In this document: positions 15,777 through 23,921 of the stretch, one piece after another
Layout of the letters: every line of letters starts with the position of its first letter
Position numbering within the stretch: the stretch's first letter is position 1
The notes under the pieces: model-generated
What the model saw: the letters and a program-made list of their open reading frames with translations, nothing else
What the model was told of the DNA's origin: nothing
The model's database searches: none
Position numbers and translations under genes: made by a program
From: Candidatus Tectomicrobia bacterium
GTDB lineage: Bacteria; UBA8248
DNA length: 64,000 nucleotides
NCBI GenBank assembly: GCA_016192135.1
Contig: JACPUR010000035.1
Span: 62,001 to 126,000 of the forward strand
Direction of reading: 5' to 3'

Positions 15777-16013
15777 ATGATCCCGGGTCCGGAGGCGTTC
15801 GAGGCGGCGCGGGAGCCGGCGAACCGGATGAACCTGGGTTGCCCCTTCCGGGTGGACTTCCCGGGAGAGGGGTTCCTTTGCTTCGAGCCCATGGGGCGGA
15901 CGCTGCGGCCCCCGGTGGATGACGCTTGGTGCGGCCGGGACCCGCTCCGATGCCCCGCTTGCCAAGCCTCCCTGCAGGCCCTCCGGATGATGCTGCTGCG
16001 GCGCTGCGCCTGA
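15777..16013 (+). CDS. Small Cys-rich protein (second of tandem pair)
   Basis: A 78-residue paralogue of the preceding gene. It has GCPFR ... GFLCFEP ... RPPVDDAWCGRDPLRCPAC, against CCPYR ... GILCFDP ... KPPENIIEGWCKGDHLHCP upstream. It adds a second C-x2-C at the end and finishes with a basic MMLLRRCA tail. CAGGAGGCCGTC before ATG 15777 is a strong ribosome site, and the gap between the genes is 23 nt, so they form a two-gene operon. Function unknown; the four to six conserved Cys suggest a bound metal. Confidence 0.65.
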   Translation: MIPGPEAFEAAREPANRMNLGCPFRVDFPGEGFLCFEPMGRTLRPPVDDAWCGRDPLRCPACQASLQALRMMLLRRCA

Positions 16014-16022
16014 TCGATTCCC

Positions 16023-16760
16023 CTACTCCGCCAGCATCCGCACCGGCAGGAGCGTCTTGCGCAGGCGGAATTTCACCACCGAGTGGCGCTCGATGTGCGC
16101 CATCGCCTCCTCGACCGAGTCCGTGACGAGGATGAGGTCGAGGTCCGTGGGCGAGATGGTTCCCTCTCCCGCCATCTCCTTGAGGAGCCCGAGAAGGGGC
16201 TCCCAGTAGTGCCGCCCCATCAGGACGATGGGGAAGTCCTGGATCTTCCCGCACTGGATCAGGGTATACGCCTCGAACAGCTCGTCCAGCGTCCCGATGC
16301 CGCCCGGCATCACGACGAAGGCGTAGGAGTACTTGAAAAGGAAGACCTTCCGGATGAAGAAGTAGCGGATGGTCACCCAGTGGTCGAGGTAGGCGTTCGG
16401 CTTCTGCTCGTGGGGGAGCTGGACGTTGCATCCGACCGAGCGGCCGCCGCCTTCCTTGGCCCCCCGGTTGGCGGCCTCCATGAGACCGCTCCCGCCCCCC
16501 GTCATCACCGTGAAGCCCAGCTTCACGATCTCGCGGCCCACCTCGCGCGCCAGCTCATAGTAGGGGTGCCCCTCCTGGATGCGGGCCGAGCCGAAGACCG
16601 TCACGCAAGGGCCCAGGAAATGGAGCTTTCGGAGCCCCCGCACGAACTCCAACGCCACGCGGAAAAGAAAGGCCGCCTCCCATTTCCGGGAGTGCGGCCC
16701 TTCGAGGAACGCCTTCTCGTCCAGCTTTTGGCCGTCTTGGGTGCCGAGCAACCCTTTCAA
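16023..16760 (-). CDS. LOG family protein (Rossmann fold, TIGR00730-type)
   Basis: A 245-residue cytoplasmic protein of the LOG/lysine-decarboxylase-like family. Family members act as nucleotide 5'-monophosphate nucleosidases (cytokinin riboside 5'-monophosphate phosphoribohydrolase). The hallmarks are VTVFGSARIQEGHPYYE, TGGGSGLMEAANRGAKEGGG and the catalytic PGGIGTLDELFE near residues 151-162. The N-terminal 45 residues are an extension seen in larger bacterial LOG proteins. It lies 18 nt downstream of the DsbA-like gene on the same strand. Confidence 0.9.
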   Translation of the reverse strand: MKGLLGTQDGQKLDEKAFLEGPHSRKWEAAFLFRVALEFVRGLRKLHFLGPCVTVFGSARIQEGHPYYELAREVGREIVKLGFTVMTGGGSGLMEAANRGAKEGGGRSVGCNVQLPHEQKPNAYLDHWVTIRYFFIRKVFLFKYSYAFVVMPGGIGTLDELFEAYTLIQCGKIQDFPIVLMGRHYWEPLLGLLKEMAGEGTISPTDLDLILVTDSVEEAMAHIERHSVVKFRLRKTLLPVRMLAE

Positions 16761-16778
16761 CGGGCGCCTCCCGCGGGG

Positions 16779-17528
16779 CTACTTCCCGGCCCGCGCCTCC
16801 TGGATCAAGCCGGCGAGGTCCGCCTCCTCCATGGCGCCCGGGATGAGCTTCTTCCCGACGACGAAGGCCGGCGTCCCCCGGATGGCGAGCGCCTGCGCCA
16901 GGGCGAAGTTCTTCTGCAGGATCGCCTCGATCTCGGGCGCCGCCATGTCCTTCTTCAGTCGCTCGGAGTCGAGCCCCACCGAGGCCGCCGTCTCGAGAAT
17001 CTCCGCCTCGCTGAACGAGCCCCCGCCCGACATGAGGGCGTTGTGGAAGGCGACGTACTTTCCCTGGGCGCGTGAGGCGAGGGCGGCCCGGGCCGCGAGG
17101 ACCGAGGGCGGACCCAGGATGGGGAACTCCTTGTAGATGATGCGAACCTTGGCGTCCTTCTTGAGGACGTTCTCCACCGCCGGGTGCACCTTCCGGCAGT
17201 AGCCGCAGCGGTAGTCGAAGAACTCGACGATGGTCACGTCCCCCTGGGGATTCCCGCCCACGGGCGCCTCGGCGTCGTTGTAGAGCGGGCCCTGGTTCTG
17301 GCCGAGCGCCTGGTGCGCGGCCGCCGTCTGGGCGGCCTCCCGCTTTTGCTCGAGCGACGCGATGGCCTCGGCGATGACTTCGGGGTTCTTGAGGAGGTAC
17401 TGGCGGACGATGCGCTCGACGTCCGCCTCGCCGCCCGGAGTCCCCGAGAGCCTCCAGACGAGCAGGGAGCCCAGGACGATCAGGATCACGAGGGTGGCGG
17501 CCGTGGTGAAGGTCAGGCGGTTCTTCAT
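16779..17528 (-). CDS. DsbA/ScsC-like thiol:disulfide oxidoreductase, membrane-anchored
   Basis: A 249-residue protein. One N-terminal hydrophobic segment (LTFTTAATLVILIVLGSLLVW) acts as signal anchor and is followed by a helical region (VERIVRQYLLKNPEVIAEAIASLEQKRE) typical of ScsC/Com1-like proteins. The thioredoxin-fold DSBA domain carries the active site CGYC in FFDYRCGYCRKVHP. A GTPAFVVG cis-Pro loop lies near the end. It probably oxidises or isomerises disulfides in periplasmic proteins. ATG 17528 is chosen over a GTG six codons upstream; GAGG lies 11 nt before it. Confidence 0.9.
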   Translation of the reverse strand: MKNRLTFTTAATLVILIVLGSLLVWRLSGTPGGEADVERIVRQYLLKNPEVIAEAIASLEQKREAAQTAAAHQALGQNQGPLYNDAEAPVGGNPQGDVTIVEFFDYRCGYCRKVHPAVENVLKKDAKVRIIYKEFPILGPPSVLAARAALASRAQGKYVAFHNALMSGGGSFSEAEILETAASVGLDSERLKKDMAAPEIEAILQKNFALAQALAIRGTPAFVVGKKLIPGAMEEADLAGLIQEARAGK

Positions 17529-17701
17529 GGACGGGATTTTCCTCACTGGGGGAATGCGCGCCGCCCGCGGCGGCCGGATAGAGAATGGGCGGGGAAACCC
17601 CCGGAGTCAAGGCGGCGGCGGGCATGCTACAATGGCGGCTTCGCGGCCATGCCATCGGTCCAGCGGGAGGCGCCGCCTCTCAAGACAGGGGGAGGGTAGA
17701 T

Positions 17702-18211
17702 ATGCCCTGCTTCGTCAAGCGTGTCGGCCACATCGGTATCCACGTGAAGGACGTGGGGCGCTCGATCCAGTTCTACCGCGAGGTCCTCGGCCTGAAGCTC
17801 ACGGGCAAGTGGGGCCCGCCCGACTTCCGCCGCCCCATCTGCTTCATGCGCTGCGGCGACATGCACCACGACCTCGTGTTCTTCGAGCTGGCGGAGGACG
17901 CGCGCAAGGCCGGCATCCCCCTCGGCGACTCCGAAAAGCGCACCCAGGCCGGGCTCCACCACATCGCCTTCGAGGCCCACGACCGGGAGACCTGGCTCGA
18001 GGCCCTCCAGCACGTCCGGGGAAAGGGCATCCAGCTCGTTTCGGGGCCCTACACCCACGGCCCCGAGGGCTCGGACGGGGACAGCTTCGTGGGCGGCAGC
18101 GGGAGCCACGCCTTCTACTTCCTCGACCCCGACGAGAACCGCATCGAGATCTACTGCTGGATGATGCGGGTCAGCCGGCCCAGCATCGCCGCGCCCGCGC
18201 CGGACCTGTAG
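17702..18211 (+). CDS. VOC (glyoxalase/extradiol dioxygenase-like) family protein
   Basis: A 169-residue single vicinal-oxygen-chelate protein with two beta-alpha-beta-beta-beta modules. Expected metal ligands are His in GHIGIHV (about residue 9), His in GLHHIAFE (about residue 86), and Glu in NRIEIYCW (about residue 150). The DPDENRIEIYC end resembles catechol-2,3-dioxygenase/fosfomycin-resistance-like members. The substrate cannot be read from the sequence. GGGGGAGGGTAGAT precedes ATG 17702; longer upstream frames are not supported. Confidence 0.85.
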   Translation: MPCFVKRVGHIGIHVKDVGRSIQFYREVLGLKLTGKWGPPDFRRPICFMRCGDMHHDLVFFELAEDARKAGIPLGDSEKRTQAGLHHIAFEAHDRETWLEALQHVRGKGIQLVSGPYTHGPEGSDGDSFVGGSGSHAFYFLDPDENRIEIYCWMMRVSRPSIAAPAPDL

Positions 18212-18244
18212 GGAAAAACAAGCCTTCCGGGGCGGATATTCCCC

Positions 18245-18272
18245 GCAGGGGCGTTCAATCGGGCGCCCCTGC
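18245..18272. repeat. GTAGGGGCG-family palindrome (imperfect)
   Basis: Arms GCAGGGGCG / CGCCCCTGC. Both arms carry the same compensated change at the second base pair. The inner TTCAATCGGG no longer pairs perfectly. It lies in the 88-nt gap between the VOC gene and the Ldh2-type gene. Confidence 0.7.
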
Positions 18273-18299
18273 GCTTGCTCGTGCACGGAGAGATCCCGC

Positions 18300-19352
18300 A
18301 TGCCCTCCGATTCCCCCCGCGTCTTTCCCGCCGGCGCCCTGCGCGGCTTGGTGGAGCGCCTGTTCGCGGCCGCGGGCTGCGGGCCGGAGGACGCGGCCGT
18401 GGCGGCCGACGTCCTGCTGGAGGCCGACCTGCGCGGCTACGGCACGCACGGCCTCCTCCGGCTGCCCATGATGATCCGGCGCATCCAGTCCGGCATGATC
18501 GACCCGAGGGCGCGCCCCCGGGTGACGGAGGAGCGCGAGGCCAGCGCCCTGGTGGACGCCGGCCGTGCGCTGGGCCCGGTGGGCGTCCTCTACGGGGCGC
18601 GCTTGGCCGCCCGCAAGGCCGCGCGCGCCGGCTGCTGCGCGGTCGGGGTGGTGAACGCCGACCACATCTGCATGGCGGGCTACTACGCCGAGCACATCGC
18701 CCGGGAGGGCCTGGCGGGCCTCCTGATGGGCGTGGTGCAGCCCCTGGTCCATCCGCTCGGGGGCGGCGAGCGCGTGCTGGGCACGAACCCCCTCGCCATC
18801 GCCCTTCCGGGTGAGGACGGCCGGCCCCTCCTCCTCGACTTCGCCACGAGCGAGATCGCCTTCGGCTCCGTCCTCCGGGCGAAGGCCCGGGGGGAGAGAC
18901 TCCCGCCCGGGGCGGCCGTCGGGCCGGACGGCCGGCCCACGACCGATCCGGCCGAGGCGGCGGCGGGCGCGGTCGCCCCCTTCGGCGGGCACCGGGGCTA
19001 CGGCCTGTCGCTCTTCATGGGGCTGCTGGCGGGCCCTCTCCTCGGGGCCAAGGTGGGGAAGCCCCTGGGCCAGGCCGTCCGCGAGGGGCGCTACGACAAG
19101 GGGGAGCTCCTCATCGCCATCGACCCCGCCGCCTTCGGCGACCCCGGGGAATTCCGCCGGGCCGCCGCCGTCCACATCCGGGAAGTGAAAGGCTCGCGAA
19201 AGGCGCCCGGGGCCCCGGAAATCCGCATCCCCGGCGAGCGCGGCTTCGCCGAGCGCGAACGCCGCCTGCGCGAGGGCGTTCCCATCGACGCGGCCGTCTG
19301 GGCGGAGGTCGCCTCCCTCGCCGGGGAGCTGAAAGTTTCTCTTCCCGGATAG
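18300..19352 (+). CDS. Malate/L-lactate dehydrogenase-family (Ldh2) oxidoreductase
   Basis: A 350-residue NAD(P)-dependent 2-hydroxyacid dehydrogenase of the Ldh2/MDH2 family (not the classical Rossmann malate dehydrogenase). Recognisable blocks are ADLRGYGTHGLLRLP with the conserved His, NADHICMAGYYAEHIARE, GTNPLAIALP, LLLDFATSEIAFGS and GHRGYGLSLFMGLLAG. The C-terminal IPGERGFAERERRLREGV is also typical. The substrate may be malate, lactate, ureidoglycolate or another hydroxyacid. Confidence 0.9.
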   Translation: MPSDSPRVFPAGALRGLVERLFAAAGCGPEDAAVAADVLLEADLRGYGTHGLLRLPMMIRRIQSGMIDPRARPRVTEEREASALVDAGRALGPVGVLYGARLAARKAARAGCCAVGVVNADHICMAGYYAEHIAREGLAGLLMGVVQPLVHPLGGGERVLGTNPLAIALPGEDGRPLLLDFATSEIAFGSVLRAKARGERLPPGAAVGPDGRPTTDPAEAAAGAVAPFGGHRGYGLSLFMGLLAGPLLGAKVGKPLGQAVREGRYDKGELLIAIDPAAFGDPGEFRRAAAVHIREVKGSRKAPGAPEIRIPGERGFAERERRLREGVPIDAAVWAEVASLAGELKVSLPG

Positions 19353-19457
19353 CTTTCTCCGCTTCCCTCTTGAGAAGTACGCATCTCCCGGCGGATAATG
19401 CGCGCCGGTTCCCTTTCTTTAACTCGTTCGGCAGGGGCTCTCTGGAGGGTGACGGGC

Positions 19458-20852
19458 ATGCGGCGCATGCGGTGGGCGGCACTGTGCGGGTTGGCGTTCT
19501 TGCTCTGGATGTTTTCCGTCCCGGCCTGGGGCCAGACGGCGGAGGAGTGGTTCCGCCGGGGGAGGGAGGCCACCTCGCCCGACGACCAGATCCGCTACTA
19601 CACCGAGTATCTCCGCCTCCGCCCGGACGACTACGTCGGCTACAACAACCGGTGCATCGCCTACCGGGCGAAGAAGCTCACCGACCTCGCCCTGGCCGAC
19701 TGCAACCGGTCGGTGCAGATGAAGTCCGACTTCGCCCTGGCCTACAACAACCGGGGCAACGTCTACCTGGACAAGGGGCAGTTCGACCTGGCCATCGCGG
19801 ACTACTCCAGGTCCATCCAGCTGGACCGGAACTACGCCCTGGCCTACAACAACCGCGGCGTCGCCTACCACGACAAGAAGATGCACGACCTCGCGCTCTC
19901 CGATCTCACCGAGGCCATCCGGCTCGATGGCGGCAAGCCTCTCTACCACCGCAACCGCGGCCGCCTCCAGATCGACCGGAAGAACTATCCGGCGGCCATC
20001 GAGGATATGAACCGCGCCATCCAGATGGAGCCGGGCGAAGCCTACAACTTCTACCACCGGGGGCGCGCCCGCGAGCTGGCCAAGATGACCGACGAGGCCA
20101 TCCAGGACTACACCCAGGCCATCCGCCTGAACCCCTCCGACACCTACTTCAACCGCAACCGCGGCTACCTGTACCTGGACAAGGAGCTGTACGACCTGGC
20201 CGTCGCGGATTACAACAAGCACCTGGGCGCCGTGCCGGACGACCACGTCTCCTTCAACAACCGGGCCGTCGCCTACGAGAACAAGGGGCAGATCGACCTC
20301 GCTCTCGCCGACTACGCCAAGGCCGCCCAGATCAACCCCAAGTACGCCCTCCCGCACCGCAACCGGGGGCGGATCTTCCAGGGCCGCAAGCAGTACGACC
20401 TGGCGGTCATCGAGTACACCAAGGCCTTCGAGCGCGACCCGAAGGACATCTCCTCCGTCCGCTGGCGCGCCCAGAGCTACAAGGCCATGAAGCGCTGGGA
20501 GGAGGCCCGGAACGATTTCGAGAAGGCCTACCAGGCCGATCCCGCGAGCGCCGCGGCCAACAACTCCCTCGCCTGGTTCCTCGCCACCTGCCCGGGGCCC
20601 GCCTCCTGCCGCAACGGCAAGCGCGCCGTCGAGCACGCCCTGAAGGCCGTGGGACTTGATTACAGTGCCTCCTACATGGACACCCTCGCCGCCGCCTACG
20701 CCGAGGACGGGCGGTGGGAGGACGCCGTGCGGACCCAGGAGCAGGCCGTCGCCATGCTGCGCCAGCAGAAGGCGAGCGAGAAGCGCATCGCCGACTACCA
20801 GACGCGCGCCGACCTCTTCAAGAAGAAGAAGCCCCACCGGGAGGCGGAGTGA
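19458..20852 (+). CDS. Secreted TPR-repeat protein (large paralogue)
   Basis: A 464-residue exported protein. The signal peptide is MRRMRWAALCGLAFLLWMFSVPAWG, followed by about ten consecutive tetratricopeptide repeats of the form 'A-x-x-D-x-x-x-A-I-x-L-x-P-x-x-x-A-Y-N-N-R-G'. The C-terminal block, SLAWFLATCPGPASCRNGKRAVEHALKA, occurs at the end of many TPR proteins of environmental bacteria. It is probably a periplasmic protein-interaction scaffold. ATG 19458 has GGAGG 9 nt upstream; a 20-codon longer reading lacks a ribosome site. A shorter paralogue follows after 38 nt. Confidence 0.85.
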   Translation: MRRMRWAALCGLAFLLWMFSVPAWGQTAEEWFRRGREATSPDDQIRYYTEYLRLRPDDYVGYNNRCIAYRAKKLTDLALADCNRSVQMKSDFALAYNNRGNVYLDKGQFDLAIADYSRSIQLDRNYALAYNNRGVAYHDKKMHDLALSDLTEAIRLDGGKPLYHRNRGRLQIDRKNYPAAIEDMNRAIQMEPGEAYNFYHRGRARELAKMTDEAIQDYTQAIRLNPSDTYFNRNRGYLYLDKELYDLAVADYNKHLGAVPDDHVSFNNRAVAYENKGQIDLALADYAKAAQINPKYALPHRNRGRIFQGRKQYDLAVIEYTKAFERDPKDISSVRWRAQSYKAMKRWEEARNDFEKAYQADPASAAANNSLAWFLATCPGPASCRNGKRAVEHALKAVGLDYSASYMDTLAAAYAEDGRWEDAVRTQEQAVAMLRQQKASEKRIADYQTRADLFKKKKPHREAE

Positions 20853-20890
20853 AGGGAGGGGCTTGCGGCCCATGCGGAGGAGGGCTGGGC

Positions 20891-21664
20891 ATGAAACGGC
20901 TTTGGCTCGTCATGCTGGCGGTTGCGGTCGTCGTGGGCGTTTCCGCCCCGGCCTGGGGCCAGACGGCGGAGGAGCTGTGGCGGAAGGCGCAGGAGACGCA
21001 GTCCTACGAGGCTCAGATCCGCTACTACACGGAATACATCCGCCTGAGGCCGGAAAGCTACGCTGCCTACACCAACCGGGGGAGCGCCTACGGACGCAGG
21101 GGTCTTTACGATCTTGCCGTTGCGGACCACACAAAGGCAATCCAGTTGAAGCCGGATTACATACTGGCTTACAGCAACCGGGCCGCGATGTACAAGAGGC
21201 TGAGGCTCCTGGACCTGGCTCTCGCGGACATCGCGAAAGTGCTCCAGAGGGAGCCGAATCATGTTTTCTCTCTCAGCAACCAGGCGGAAATCTATTTGAT
21301 GAAGAAGCTTTACCTTCAGGCGCTCGCGGCGCAAGAGAAGGTGGTTCGGCTGGCGCCCGAGGACTCCGCGGCGAACAACTTCCTCGCCTGGTTCCTCGCC
21401 ACCTGCCCCGGGCCGCCAAGCTGCCGGGACGGAAAACGCGCCGTGGAGATCGCCATCAAGTCGGTCCGCCTGAGGTGGGATGAGTACAACTTGGACACCC
21501 TGGCCGCGGCCTACGCCGAGGCGGGACGCTTCGAGGACGCCGTCAAGACCCAGCAGCAGGCCATCGACCTCCTCCGCCAGAAGAAGGCGGGCGAGGTACG
21601 CATCGCCAGTTATGAAAAGCGATTGAACCTTTACCTGCAGAGGAAGCCCTATAGGGACAACTAG
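20891..21664 (+). CDS. Secreted TPR-repeat protein (short paralogue)
   Basis: A 257-residue exported protein whose start (signal peptide ending SAPAWG, then QTAEELWRKAQET) and end (FLAWFLATCPGPPSCRDGKRAVEIA) match the preceding gene almost residue for residue. It has only about four TPR units between them. It therefore arose by duplication followed by loss of internal repeats, or the long copy expanded. Codon G+C at third positions is lower in the middle (21100-21340) than in neighbouring genes. It is probably co-transcribed with the upstream paralogue. Confidence 0.85.
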   Translation: MKRLWLVMLAVAVVVGVSAPAWGQTAEELWRKAQETQSYEAQIRYYTEYIRLRPESYAAYTNRGSAYGRRGLYDLAVADHTKAIQLKPDYILAYSNRAAMYKRLRLLDLALADIAKVLQREPNHVFSLSNQAEIYLMKKLYLQALAAQEKVVRLAPEDSAANNFLAWFLATCPGPPSCRDGKRAVEIAIKSVRLRWDEYNLDTLAAAYAEAGRFEDAVKTQQQAIDLLRQKKAGEVRIASYEKRLNLYLQRKPYRDN

Positions 21665-21689
21665 TTTTGCATCCAGTCAGGAGGCCCCC

Positions 21690-22961
21690 GTGCCCCGGCC
21701 GCACTACGATGCCCCGCCCCGCGCGGGGGACACGATGATCCCCTACGGCCAAGAGCCATCGAGGCTCGCGGGCCCCCGCCCCGAGATGAAGAAGAACACC
21801 CGCCTCGTGGGCCACACGGACTTGGACGGCTGGGGGGACACCTTCCAGATCCAGGTGCGGGACGGGGTGGCCTACGTCGCCGCCTCGGGCGCCCTGGGCC
21901 ACAACGGCATGACCGTCCTGGACGTCTCGGACCCCTCGAGGCCCCGGGTGGTCCACCGCATCGTGGACCGGCCGAGCGCCCGCACCCATAAGCTGCTCCT
22001 CGTCGAGGACGCCCTCTACACCAACAGCGAGAAGGTGCCCGGCATCGACGACCCCGAGGCCGTCGGGGGGATGCGTATCTTCGACCTCGGCGACCGCAGG
22101 AAGCCCCGCTTCGTGAACTGGATCGAGGGGGAGGGCCGGGGGGTCCACCGGCCCATCCACGACCGGGAGCGGAAGCTCCTCTACTGCTCGGCCTTCAAGG
22201 AGGGCTGCCGGGGCAAGGTGATGAACATCTACGACGTGCGCGACCCCTTCAAGCCCGAGCTCCTGAGCCAGTCCTGGATCGAGGGCCAGAACGAGGGGGC
22301 GGGGGAGAAGCCCTCGTGGGATTTCGAGCAGGTGGGCTGGGGCTGCTGGCTCCACGAGGCCAACCCCTGGGGGAACTACGCCACCTGCGGCTTCTGGAAC
22401 GGGGGCATCGCCCTCTTCGACACCTCCGATCCCCGGCGGCCCCGGTTCCTCTGGCGCCACAACCCCCACGAGACCCACGGTTGGCCGGGCGCCTACCACA
22501 CCTTCCTCGTGCCCCCGGGCGGGGAGTTCGCCGTGGTGACGACCGAGTGCGTCACCATGAACTGCGCCCACCCGCCCGCCTTCGTCACCTTCTACGACAT
22601 GCGGAACCCGCTGCATCCGCTCCCCATCAGCACCTACCACCCCGCCGAGATCGACCCCGTCTCCATGCGCCCCCGGGACATGAGCTGGTGCGAGACGGGC
22701 GCCCGTTACGGGGCCCACAACGTCTGGCTCGACATGCGGCGCGACGACCTCGTCTACATCGTCTGGTACAACGGCGGCCTCCGCATCATCGACTGGTCCA
22801 ACCCCTTCCGGCCCAAGGAAGCCGGTTACTACGTCCCCGCCGGGAACGCCGAGAAGTTCTGCCCCCAGTCCAACGACGTCTTCGTGGACCGCGCCACCGG
22901 CCTCGCCTATGTCGGCGACCGCTGGGGCCTGGGGATGCACATCGTCGAGTACACGGGCTAG
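21690..22961 (+). CDS. LVIVD-repeat beta-propeller protein
   Basis: A 423-residue protein built of LVIVD-type repeats: 'GVAYVAAS...GMTVLDVSDPSRPRVV', 'GGMRIFDLGDRRKPRFV', 'VMNIYDVRDPFKPELL', 'GGIALFDTSDPRRPRFL', 'GGLRIIDWSNPFRPKE'. There is no signal peptide at the chosen GTG start (21690), which has CAGGAGG 5 nt upstream. Several His/Cys residues (HEANPWG, HETHGWPGAYH, CVTMNCAH) are conserved-looking and could bind metal. The biochemical role is unknown. Confidence 0.8.
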   Translation: MPRPHYDAPPRAGDTMIPYGQEPSRLAGPRPEMKKNTRLVGHTDLDGWGDTFQIQVRDGVAYVAASGALGHNGMTVLDVSDPSRPRVVHRIVDRPSARTHKLLLVEDALYTNSEKVPGIDDPEAVGGMRIFDLGDRRKPRFVNWIEGEGRGVHRPIHDRERKLLYCSAFKEGCRGKVMNIYDVRDPFKPELLSQSWIEGQNEGAGEKPSWDFEQVGWGCWLHEANPWGNYATCGFWNGGIALFDTSDPRRPRFLWRHNPHETHGWPGAYHTFLVPPGGEFAVVTTECVTMNCAHPPAFVTFYDMRNPLHPLPISTYHPAEIDPVSMRPRDMSWCETGARYGAHNVWLDMRRDDLVYIVWYNGGLRIIDWSNPFRPKEAGYYVPAGNAEKFCPQSNDVFVDRATGLAYVGDRWGLGMHIVEYTG

Positions 22962-22976
22962 ACATTCCACGTAAGC

Positions 22977-23010
22977 CGTTCTTATAATTTCGGTTAATCT
23001 GGCGTTTCGT
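22977..23010. repeat. 10-bp phased repeat, GTTAAT type (copy 4)
   Basis: Consecutive 10-mers cttataattt, cggttaatct and ggcgtttcgt resemble the run at 3171-3200 (cccgttaatt, cccgttatta, agcgttacaa), including the closing GCGTT. The run lies 65-98 nt upstream of the PAS protein start, a plausible promoter or operator position. Confidence 0.5.
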
Positions 23011-23074
23011 GTGCTGGGTGCTTGGAAACTCGTCTTCCGCTCCGCGCCAGAGGAGCGCGCGAAGGAGGCCGCTG

Positions 23075-23848
23075 ATGGGGGGATGCGGTCCGGAGGTGAA
23101 GCAGACGGCGGAGCCTGCCCGGCGCCAGGAGCGCATGCTCAGGCGCGCCGAGCAGCTCGCCGGGATGGGGAGCTGGCACTGGGAGATCGGGACCAACACC
23201 CTCATCTGGTCGGACGAGCTCTGCCGGATCTACGGATTGGAGCCCGGAACCGCGCTCTCCTATGAGGTCTTCATCAACCGGATTCATCCCGACGACCGGG
23301 CCCGGGTCCACGCGGCCGTGGCCGCCGCGCTGGAATCGGGCAAGCCGTTCCGGCATCAGGAGCGGATCATCCGCCCCGACGGCCAGATGCGCGTGCTCGA
23401 CTCCCAGGCCGAAGTGGAGCGGGACGAAGCCGACCGGCCGGTTTCGATGTTCGGGCTCTGCCGCGACATCACGGAGGAGGTGCGGGCGCGAGACGCCTTG
23501 CTGGAGAGGGAACGGCGGTTCGCCAAGCTGTTCCATGCCAGCCCGGTGGCCACGGCTCTCACCACCCTCGCGGAGGGCCGCTTCGTGGACGTCAACGCCC
23601 GGTTCCTGGACATCACCGGCTACAGCCGTGAGGAGCTCCTCGGCCTCGCCCCGCAGGTGCTGCGCCTTTGGTCCCCGCCGGAGGACCGCGAGGGGTTCCT
23701 GGCCAGGCTGCGCGAGGCGGGCACGCTCCGCGAGAGCACGGTGAGCTACTTGGACCGTACCGGCAACGAGCGCCGGGCGCTCGCTGCGGTGGAGCTGGTC
23801 GAGATCGACGGCGAAGACTGCCTGCTCACCCTGCTCTGGCGCACCTGA
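23075..23848 (+). CDS. PAS-PAS protein lacking an output domain
   Basis: A 257-residue cytoplasmic protein with two PAS modules. The first is a PAS_3-type domain at about 25-130 (MGSWHWEIGTNTLIWSDELCRIYGL ... RVLDSQAEVERDEADRPVSMFGLCRDITEE). A short coiled linker (ARDALLERERRFAKLFHAS) follows. The second PAS is at about 150-257 (ALTTLAEGRFVDVNARFLDITGYSREELLG ...). The chain stops right after the second PAC motif, where a histidine kinase, GGDEF or other output would normally begin, and nothing downstream continues the frame. AAGGAGG lies upstream of ATG 23075. It may be a stand-alone sensor acting on a partner, or a truncated gene. Confidence 0.8.
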   Translation: MGGCGPEVKQTAEPARRQERMLRRAEQLAGMGSWHWEIGTNTLIWSDELCRIYGLEPGTALSYEVFINRIHPDDRARVHAAVAAALESGKPFRHQERIIRPDGQMRVLDSQAEVERDEADRPVSMFGLCRDITEEVRARDALLERERRFAKLFHASPVATALTTLAEGRFVDVNARFLDITGYSREELLGLAPQVLRLWSPPEDREGFLARLREAGTLRESTVSYLDRTGNERRALAAVELVEIDGEDCLLTLLWRT

Positions 23849-23921
23849 ATGCGCCTTCCTGTGCGGCGCCGCCCGTTCATGAAGGAGTCTCTTTCAATCG
23901 GGCCGACCGAAAGGCTACTTC

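Noticed and set aside
16779-17528. Third selenoprotein candidate (DsbA)
   Set aside because: The active site is CGYC with ordinary Cys codons and no in-frame TGA.
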